From assembly GCA_050248995.1 (NCBI GenBank), contig JBFWRI010000015.1:1-47985 (forward strand): a DNA stretch of 47,985 nt, read 5' to 3'. Shown in pieces: positions 41,211 through 47,985 of this stretch. Under the pieces are notes generated by a model. The model was not told the DNA's origin, made no database searches, and saw nothing but the letters and a program-made list of their open reading frames with translations. The position numbers and the translations under genes were made by a program. The stretch's first letter is position 1. Every line of letters begins with the position of its first letter. This DNA comes from JBFWRI01 sp050248995. GTDB lineage: Bacteria; Pseudomonadota; Alphaproteobacteria; JAIXQD01.

Positions 41211-42065
41211 TCAGCCTTCCATCTCTTCTTTTACCTTTTCTGCCAGCTGTTTCAGCGTAAATGGCTTGCCAAGGAACCCGAACTTCTCACCGCCTTCGAA
41301 CTGTTCGCGCAGGCGGTCTTCGGTATAGCCCGAAATGAAGACAAGCTTCAGACGCTTCCACTGCTCGGGATACTGGGCCTTGATGGCCTTCACCATACCG
41401 GGGCCGTCCAGCTGTGGCATCACAACGTCGCTGATGATAAGGTCGATCTCGTCGATATGGTCGCGTAGCACCTGCAGTGCTTCCTCACCGCTGCGTGCTT
41501 CCAGCAGATTGTAGCCCTTGTTCTTCAACGCACGGCTGCTGAATGTACGCACAGCATCTTCGTCTTCAACCAGAAGAATGGTGCCAGCCCCGGTCAAGTC
41601 TGTGGCGGCCTCTTCCTTCGCGGCAGCAGCGGCGGCCTTCGCGGTTTCTTCCGCTGTTTCGATATGGCGCGGCAGGAACACCGTGAACTTTGTGCCGACG
41701 CCGACCGTACTTTCGACGGCGATGTACCCGTTTGTCTGGCGCACGATACCGTACACGGTCGACAGGCCAAGGCCTGTGCCAGCGCCGATTTCCTTGGTTG
41801 AGAAGAACGGTTCGAAAATGCGCGCCATGATATCGGGCGGAATGCCGTGACCCTGGTCTTCCACTTCGATCGCCACATAATCGCCCGCCGGCTGTTCTTC
41901 CTGGCCGCGCAGTACGGATGTGCTTTGCACATGGTTGCGGGTACTGATACTTAGCTTGCCGCCCTGCGGTTGCATGGCGTCGCGTGCATTCACGGCTAGA
42001 TAGATAACCACTTGCTCCAACTGCACGCGATCAACCTTGATTGGCCACACGTCGCGCCCGTGCAC
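41211..42065 (-). CDS. CckA-like hybrid kinase, 3' fragment: ATP-binding and receiver domains
   Basis: 284 residues if translated from the GTG at 42065. The HATPase domain shows the N box NLAVNARDAM-like YLAVNARDAM, VEDQGHGIPPDIMARIFEPF and GAGTGLGLSTVYGIV; the receiver follows with ILLVEDEDAV and the phosphate-accepting Asp in LIISDVVMP. The piece lies in the same frame as the upstream fragment, separated only by the TAG at 42069-42071 and one codon. It begins exactly in the linker between the dimerisation and ATP-binding domains. No ribosome-binding site is seen before the GTG, so separate translation is doubtful. Confidence 0.85.
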   Translation of the reverse strand: MHGRDVWPIKVDRVQLEQVVIYLAVNARDAMQPQGGKLSISTRNHVQSTSVLRGQEEQPAGDYVAIEVEDQGHGIPPDIMARIFEPFFSTKEIGAGTGLGLSTVYGIVRQTNGYIAVESTVGVGTKFTVFLPRHIETAEETAKAAAAAAKEEAATDLTGAGTILLVEDEDAVRTFSSRALKNKGYNLLEARSGEEALQVLRDHIDEIDLIISDVVMPQLDGPGMVKAIKAQYPEQWKRLKLVFISGYTEDRLREQFEGGEKFGFLGKPFTLKQLAEKVKEEMEG

Positions 42066-42068
42066 GAC

Positions 42069-43784
<1,716 letters not shown>

Positions 43785-43856
43785 CGGGCAAGAAATCTTT
43801 AAAACAGGGGGTATTTAACGACCCCGCATCCTGCGCCACAAACGGTAAATGAATGC

Positions 43857-43890
43857 TTGACCGCGAAAGTATACCAACCTTATTGTTGGT
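43857..43890. promoter_or_regulatory. Promoter/operator region between cckA-like and trpS
   Basis: On the plus strand TTGACC (43857-43862) is followed after 18 bases by TATTGT (43881-43886), aimed at trpS. The minus strand offers a TATACT -10 (43868-43873) toward the kinase, with a poor -35. An inverted repeat ACCAAC-N6-GTTGGT (43873-43890) overlaps both and could be an operator. Confidence 0.4.
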
Positions 43891-43993
43891 TATGTTTACC
43901 ACTCGAAACGACCCCGCGCCTGTTTTACTGCGATGGCGCCGCTAGCCACGCTGTTTCTTGTCGTTTACACCTTTTCCTAGCGGAGTTTTTCTA

Positions 43994-44995
43994 ATGACCA
44001 CTGAGACTATCCTGACCGGCATCAAGCCGACCGGACGCCCCCATCTGGGGAATTACCTGGGCATGATCAAGCCGGCCATCGAGTTGATGCAGCAGAACAA
44101 AGGGCATGACAATATGCTCTTTATCGCCAATTACCACGCCCTGAACTCTGTGCAGGACCGTCAGGGCCTGCGTGAGTCGACATACGACGTGGCCGCCACC
44201 CTGCTGGCCTGCGGGCTTAATCCTGACGATGTGATGATGTATCGCCAGTCGGATATTCCTGAAATCATGGAACTGGTGACGATTATCACATCAGTCACGC
44301 CCAAAGGCCTGATGGACCGTTCACATGCCTATAAAGCCGCCGTCGCTGATAATCTGGCCCGCAATGCCGATGCTGATGCCGACATCAACATGGGGCTCTA
44401 CACCTACCCTATTCTGATGGCGGCTGACATCCTTACGTTCGACACTACGATTGTGCCCGTGGGCAAAGACCAGGTGCAGCACGTCGAATTCGCCCGCGAT
44501 ATCGCCGGTTACTTCAACAACACCTTCGGCAAGGGCCTTGTGCTACCGGCGCACAAAGTACGCGAGAGCGTTGCAACCGTGCCGGGCCTTGATGGCCGCA
44601 AGATGAGCAAGAGCTACAACAACGTTGTGCCGATATTCGACACACCGGCGAATATCGAAGCGGCGGTGAAGCGCATTGTCACCGACAGCCTGCGCCCCGA
44701 AGAAAAGAAAGACCCGGAAACAAATAATATCTACCTGATTTACAAATCGATCGCCGATCCGGCCGATGCCGCGCAGATGGCTGAACGATTCCGTGCGGGC
44801 GGCCTGGGGTATGGCGACGCCAAAAAGATGCTGCTGCAACGCCTGCTTGATGAATTCCAGCCGAAGTTTGAACGCTATCAGCATTTCATGAACAACAAGG
44901 CCGAAGTGGATGCACTGCTGGCCGCCGGAGCCGTGAAAGCACGCGCCAAGGCGCAGAAAGTTCTGAAGCGGGTAAAAGACATTATTGGCGCGTAA
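43994..44995 (+). CDS. trpS: Tryptophanyl-tRNA synthetase
   Basis: 333 residues from the ATG at 43994, with GGAG eight bases upstream. Class I signatures: TGIKPTGRPHLGNYLGM (HIGH equivalent) and KMSKSYNN. The DINMGLYTYPILMAADIL and VGKDQVQHVEFARDI segments are typical of TrpS. It charges tRNA-Trp. The stop is part of a short AT-rich hairpin (CGTAAAA/TTTTACG). It is divergent from the cckA-like gene. Confidence 0.96.
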   Translation: MTTETILTGIKPTGRPHLGNYLGMIKPAIELMQQNKGHDNMLFIANYHALNSVQDRQGLRESTYDVAATLLACGLNPDDVMMYRQSDIPEIMELVTIITSVTPKGLMDRSHAYKAAVADNLARNADADADINMGLYTYPILMAADILTFDTTIVPVGKDQVQHVEFARDIAGYFNNTFGKGLVLPAHKVRESVATVPGLDGRKMSKSYNNVVPIFDTPANIEAAVKRIVTDSLRPEEKKDPETNNIYLIYKSIADPADAAQMAERFRAGGLGYGDAKKMLLQRLLDEFQPKFERYQHFMNNKAEVDALLAAGAVKARAKAQKVLKRVKDIIGA

Positions 44996-45023
44996 AACAG
45001 CTATTTTACGGCCAATTTCGTGC

Positions 45024-45051
45024 TTGATTTTCGTTATTCTGCCGGTAATAT
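45024..45051 (+). promoter_or_regulatory. Candidate promoter between trpS and tRNA-Gly
   Basis: TTGATT (45024-45029) and TAATAT (45046-45051) are 16 bases apart. If used for tRNA-Gly, the precursor would have a leader of about 140 bases that contains the whole repeat hairpin. Confidence 0.4.
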
Positions 45052-45090
45052 CACGGCCTGTTCTGGAATATAGCGACTTTCGCTATGACG

Positions 45091-45179
45091 AGTCAGATGG
45101 CGCCGTTTTTCGAGAACCGGAGCGGAGCGTACCTAAATGTACGTGAGCACCGGAAGCGCAGAAAAACAAGCCAGATGGC
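45091..45179. repeat. Dispersed hairpin repeat, copy 2
   Basis: The core (45105-45167) matches copy 1 at 4797-4857 almost base for base in its centre but has a different basal stem, GTTTTT pairing with AAAAAC. The internal loop CGAGAA opposite AAGCGCAG, the CCGG/CCGG step and the GTAC/GTAC hairpin are kept. Direct repeats AGTCAGATGGC (45091-45101) and AGCCAGATGGC (45169-45179) flank it, with one mismatch. It sits between trpS and tRNA-Gly, 18 bases before the tRNA. Confidence 0.78.
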
Positions 45180-45197
45180 CGTTAGAGAGAAAGTTTC

Positions 45198-45269
<72 letters not shown>

Positions 45270-45272
<3 letters not shown>

Positions 45273-45291
45273 GAATTCCCACAAATTCTGG
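45270..45291 (+). other. Hairpin beginning with the tRNA-Gly CCA end
   Basis: CCAGAATT (45270-45277) and AATTCTGG (45284-45291) are a perfect 8-bp inverted repeat over six bases, whose first three bases are the encoded CCA of tRNA-Gly. No U run follows, so it is not a standard terminator. It would place the tRNA 3' end in a stem until cut, and may guide 3' processing. Confidence 0.45.
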
Positions 45292-45329
45292 AGCGCGCCG
45301 TTAAAGCGCAGCAATGAGCCGCGGCAGTC

Positions 45330-46643
45330 CTAATTTCTGCCAACACCCATATACACAAACCCCAGTTCGCGGGCTTCTACCGGGTTGTAGATATTGCGCA
45401 GGTCAACCAGCACCGGGTTCTTCATCATGCTTTTGGCGCGTTTCAGATCGAGCGCGCGGAATTCGTTCCACTCGGTCAGCACCACCAGCACGTCGGCACC
45501 TTCGGCCGCCGCATAGGCATCGGCCACATAACTGATATTCGCCGCACAATCCGCCAGTAGCTTCTTGGCCTCGTTCATACCGGCCGGGTCGAACGCGCGC
45601 ACATTTGCGCCCGCTTTCGCCAGTGTCGGCAGCACCGAAAGGCTGACCGAATCCCGCATGTCGTCGGTGTTGGGCTTGAACGTCAGGCCCAACACGCCCA
45701 CGGTTTTACCGCGGATGTCACCGCCGGCGGCGGCCACGATGCGCGCGGCCATGTCGAACTTACGCTCGGTATTTACCTTGATGACGGTTTCCACGATCTG
45801 CTGCGGCGCGCCGTGCTGGATACCAATTTCGGCCAGCGCCGACGTATCTTTCGGGAAGCAGCTGCCGCCATAACCGGGGCCCGCGTGCAGGAACTTCTTG
45901 CCGATGCGCCCATCAAGGCCGATGCCTTTGGCGACATCCTGCACATCAGCGCCAACTTTTTCGCACAGGTTGGCGATTTCGTTGATGAAGGTGATCTTGG
46001 TGGCAAGGAAGGCGTTACCTGCATACTTCGTCAGCTCGGCGGTTTCCAGTCCCGTGAGCACGATGGGCGTTTCAATCAGGTACAACGGGCGGTACACGTT
46101 CTTCATCACCTGCGCGGCGCGGTCGTTTTCAACGCCCACCACAACGCGGTCGGGGCGCATGAAATCGCCAATCGCGCTGCCTTCGCGCAGGAATTCGGGG
46201 TTGCTGCACACGTCAAAGTCAGCCTTCGGGTTTTCGGCCCTGATAATGCTTTGCACTTCGCGCGCGAAGCCGACGGGAACCGTGGATTTGTTCACCACAA
46301 CCGTGTAGCCCGACAGGTGCGCGGCAATCTCCTTGGCGGCGGCGCGTGCGTATGTCAGGTCCGGGCGGCGGTCGTTCCCCTGCGGTGTGCCGACGGCGAT
46401 AAACACGACGTCCGCCTCGCTGACGGCCTTGCCGATGTCACCCGTGAACTCCAGCCGGCCGGTTTCGGCATTGCGCATCACAAGGTCATCAAGGCCCGGC
46501 TCGAAAATAGGGATAATGCCATTCTTCAGCGCGCTGATTTTCTCGGCGTTCTTGTCAACGCAGGTGACGTGATAACCGAATTCGGCAAAGCAGGCGCCCG
46601 AAACAAGGCCGACGTACCCGGTGCCAATCATTGTGATTTTCAT
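45330..46643 (-). CDS. ugd: UDP-glucose 6-dehydrogenase
   Basis: 437 residues. N-terminal NAD-binding GTGYVGLVSGACFAEFGYHV, the central STVPVGFA and the catalytic Cys in GPGYGGSCFPKD are intact; the UDP-binding C-terminal Rossmann domain follows. It oxidises UDP-glucose to UDP-glucuronate for capsule, exopolysaccharide or lipid modification. AAGGAG precedes the ATG. galU, which makes its substrate, is upstream on the same strand, 51 bases away. Confidence 0.96.
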   Translation of the reverse strand: MKITMIGTGYVGLVSGACFAEFGYHVTCVDKNAEKISALKNGIIPIFEPGLDDLVMRNAETGRLEFTGDIGKAVSEADVVFIAVGTPQGNDRRPDLTYARAAAKEIAAHLSGYTVVVNKSTVPVGFAREVQSIIRAENPKADFDVCSNPEFLREGSAIGDFMRPDRVVVGVENDRAAQVMKNVYRPLYLIETPIVLTGLETAELTKYAGNAFLATKITFINEIANLCEKVGADVQDVAKGIGLDGRIGKKFLHAGPGYGGSCFPKDTSALAEIGIQHGAPQQIVETVIKVNTERKFDMAARIVAAAGGDIRGKTVGVLGLTFKPNTDDMRDSVSLSVLPTLAKAGANVRAFDPAGMNEAKKLLADCAANISYVADAYAAAEGADVLVVLTEWNEFRALDLKRAKSMMKNPVLVDLRNIYNPVEARELGFVYMGVGRN

Positions 46644-46694
46644 GTCTTCTCCTTGATGCCTTTCTTACTTGCACGGAATTCCGGCAAATCTATG

Positions 46695-47570
46695 TCACTT
46701 TTCCTTGTTGATGAATGTGCGTACGGCACTGCCGATATCCGCATCATCAAGCGCCATGGCGATATTGGCCTTGATAAAGCCCAGCTTCTGGCCGCAGTCA
46801 TAACGCTCACCCTCAACGCGTACGCCATGGAACGGCTGTGTGCCGATCAGCTTTACCATCGCGTCGGTGATCTGGATTTCGCCGCCGGCACCGACTTTCT
46901 TTTCATCAAGGATTTTGAAAATCTCGGGCTGCAGGATATAGCGGCCATGGATGCAGATGTTTGACGGCGCCTCTTCCACCTTCGGCTTTTCAACAAGGTC
47001 CGTGATGCTGACCGTGCGACCATCATCGCTGCCAATGGCACAAATGCCGTACTTGCTGACATCTTCCTTCGGCACCTCTAGCACCGTGATGACGTTGCCG
47101 CCAACCTTATTATAAACATCAACCGCCTGCGCCAACGCGCCTTGGCCATGATGCACAATCTCGTCCGGCAGAACCACGGCAAAAGGCTCGTTGCCCACCT
47201 GCTCGCGCGCGCACCATACGGCATGGCCAAGACCCAATGGCTGGTCCTGATAGGCCACCAGCAGGTTAATCCCGTCAATGCTGGCATGTTGAACGGCCAC
47301 CAGCTCTTTCATCTTATTCTTGGCCTGCAGCATCGCTTCCATCTCGGGATGTTTGCGAAAATGCTCGACAATCGCTTCCTTGCCCTTACTGATGACGAAC
47401 ACGAAGCGCTCGATACCCGCCTGTTTGGCCTCTTCGACAACCCACTGGATCAGCGGGCGATCCAGCACTGTCAGCATTTCCTTGGGTATGGCCTTTGTGG
47501 CCGGCAAGAAGCGCGTTCCCAAGCCTGCTGCCGGGAAGACAACGGTGCGGACTTTCTGGGGCATGCTCAT
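46695..47570 (-). CDS. galU: UTP-glucose-1-phosphate uridylyltransferase
   Basis: 291 residues. The nucleotidyltransferase start FPAAGLGTRFLPATKAIPKE carries the Gly-rich and Lys residues; DEIVHHG and the VEKPKVEEAPSN region follow as in GalU. It makes UDP-glucose, the substrate of Ugd just downstream. The ATG at 47570 overlaps the stop of the upstream gene (ATGA) and has GAGG upstream; an ATG two codons on is less likely. Confidence 0.96.
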   Translation of the reverse strand: MSMPQKVRTVVFPAAGLGTRFLPATKAIPKEMLTVLDRPLIQWVVEEAKQAGIERFVFVISKGKEAIVEHFRKHPEMEAMLQAKNKMKELVAVQHASIDGINLLVAYQDQPLGLGHAVWCAREQVGNEPFAVVLPDEIVHHGQGALAQAVDVYNKVGGNVITVLEVPKEDVSKYGICAIGSDDGRTVSITDLVEKPKVEEAPSNICIHGRYILQPEIFKILDEKKVGAGGEIQITDAMVKLIGTQPFHGVRVEGERYDCGQKLGFIKANIAMALDDADIGSAVRTFINKEK

Positions 47571-47985
47571 TTTTCAACCTCGTTAAACACAACTTCATTC
47601 ATGCTGAAATCTGCAAGGCGTATAGCCCAAGGGCTTGCCAGTTTTTGCGGGTACGCTTTGCCGGCTTCGGGTTTGTATTCGCGGTATTCAACAACCAGCC
47701 GCTCGACCTGGCCAAAAGTGAACTCGCGTCCGGCTTTTGTAATCGCAACACGGTAACCCGGGTTTGGCCGTTGCCCCAGCAGTACGCCCACGCCCATCTT
47801 GCCGTTTGGCAACGGCCCTGGGGGCTCGGTCTTTGTCCGCGCCCATAAATTCTTCCATTCAGCCTGGTTACGCGCCACAATGGTGATCTTGGCCGTGGCG
47901 TCGGCGCCGCTGCCTGTCCAGTGGATCTGCGCGAATGTCTTACCGCCCGGATTCTGCCAGTCTTCACCCGCCAGAAACAGATCGG
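47567..47985 (-). CDS. PrcB-like C-terminal-domain protein (5' part beyond the window)
   Basis: Partial: the frame is open to the window edge, giving at least 138 residues; its start is not in view. GVGVLLGQRPNPGYRVAIT, then VVEYREYKP and LASPWAIRL follow the PrcB C-terminal domain pattern, known from an accessory of a spirochaete surface protease and from many unrelated bacteria; the function here is unknown. Trp-rich stretches such as IHWTGSGADATAKITIV lie upstream of it. An in-frame GTG at 47878 is a possible but poor internal start. The stop overlaps the galU start (ATGA), so it is co-transcribed with galU and ugd. Confidence 0.6.
   Translation of the reverse strand, partial: DLFLAGEDWQNPGGKTFAQIHWTGSGADATAKITIVARNQAEWKNLWARTKTEPPGPLPNGKMGVGVLLGQRPNPGYRVAITKAGREFTFGQVERLVVEYREYKPEAGKAYPQKLASPWAIRLADFSMNEVVFNEVEK

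Noticed and set aside
43799..43818. Two TTAA sequences upstream of the cckA-like gene, considered as a CtrA site
   Set aside because: They are 12 bases apart; the CtrA site needs TTAA-N7-TTAA.
45813..46964. A 383-residue open frame on the plus strand opposite ugd and galU
   Set aside because: It is the antisense shadow of two well-recognised genes in GC-rich codons; its translation is low-complexity and matches nothing.

Overview
The window looks like chromosome of a free-living, respiring alphaproteobacterium. Pointers are an sdhCDAB operon with alphaproteobacterial-type SdhC and SdhD, a CckA-type hybrid kinase, the Bpt leucyl-transferase, an LdtR-like MarR regulator, di-iron Coq7, and MotA/MotB stators. 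I cannot name the genus. There is no phage, insertion sequence, integrase or CRISPR array. Most of it is tightly packed housekeeping DNA with many ATGA or TAATG overlaps and many small lineage-specific unknowns.

Layout. 115-2539: three-gene minus operon (unknown, DEDDh exonuclease, APH-fold kinase). 2571-6176: ribosomal stalk and L1/L11 genes as two minus units, rplK-rplA and rplJ-rplL, separated by two small unknown genes and a repeat element; rpoBC, nusG and secE are not next to them. 6205-9354: unknowns around murI. 9351-13667: minus operon of a hydrolase, a MarR-type regulator, a GNAT acetyltransferase and a divergent Hsp70. 13773-22060: plus-strand run with penicillin acylase, motA, motB, bpt, an RdgB/Ham1-like pyrophosphatase, a possible 2H phosphoesterase and membrane unknowns. 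22057-27153: minus run of a TraX-like gene, an aspartate-semialdehyde-dehydrogenase-like gene lacking two catalytic residues, recO, a small unknown and parC. 27855-31773: sdhCDAB plus a HAD gene. 31779-36674: CYTH protein, unknowns, a YbjQ-like protein, esterase, HNH nuclease, coq7, dsbB. 36749-41164: tRNA-Leu(CAA), then a minus quorum-sensing locus: ornithine-cyclodeaminase family gene, luxR, luxI, a 75-residue unknown, and a cytochrome P450. 41211-43784: a cckA-like kinase cut in two by one in-frame TAG. 43994-47985: trpS, a second repeat copy, tRNA-Gly(GCC), and a prcB-like/galU/ugd operon for UDP-glucuronate supply.

Most worth a second look: (1) the luxR-luxI-small ORF-P450 string, whose three last genes overlap end to end and could make or act on a modified acyl-homoserine-lactone signal or a signal-controlled metabolite; (2) the in-frame amber codon between the dimerisation and ATP-binding domains of the cckA-like gene; (3) two copies of a roughly 60-base hairpin element whose core is nearly identical while its basal stem has changed by compensating substitutions (GCCGC/GCGGC against GTTTTT/AAAAAC), each copy flanked by AGNCAGATGGC-like direct repeats; (4) the rearranged ribosomal-protein cluster; (5) the Asd-like protein without the catalytic Cys and His. 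All functional calls rest on reading motifs by eye; no database search was run.
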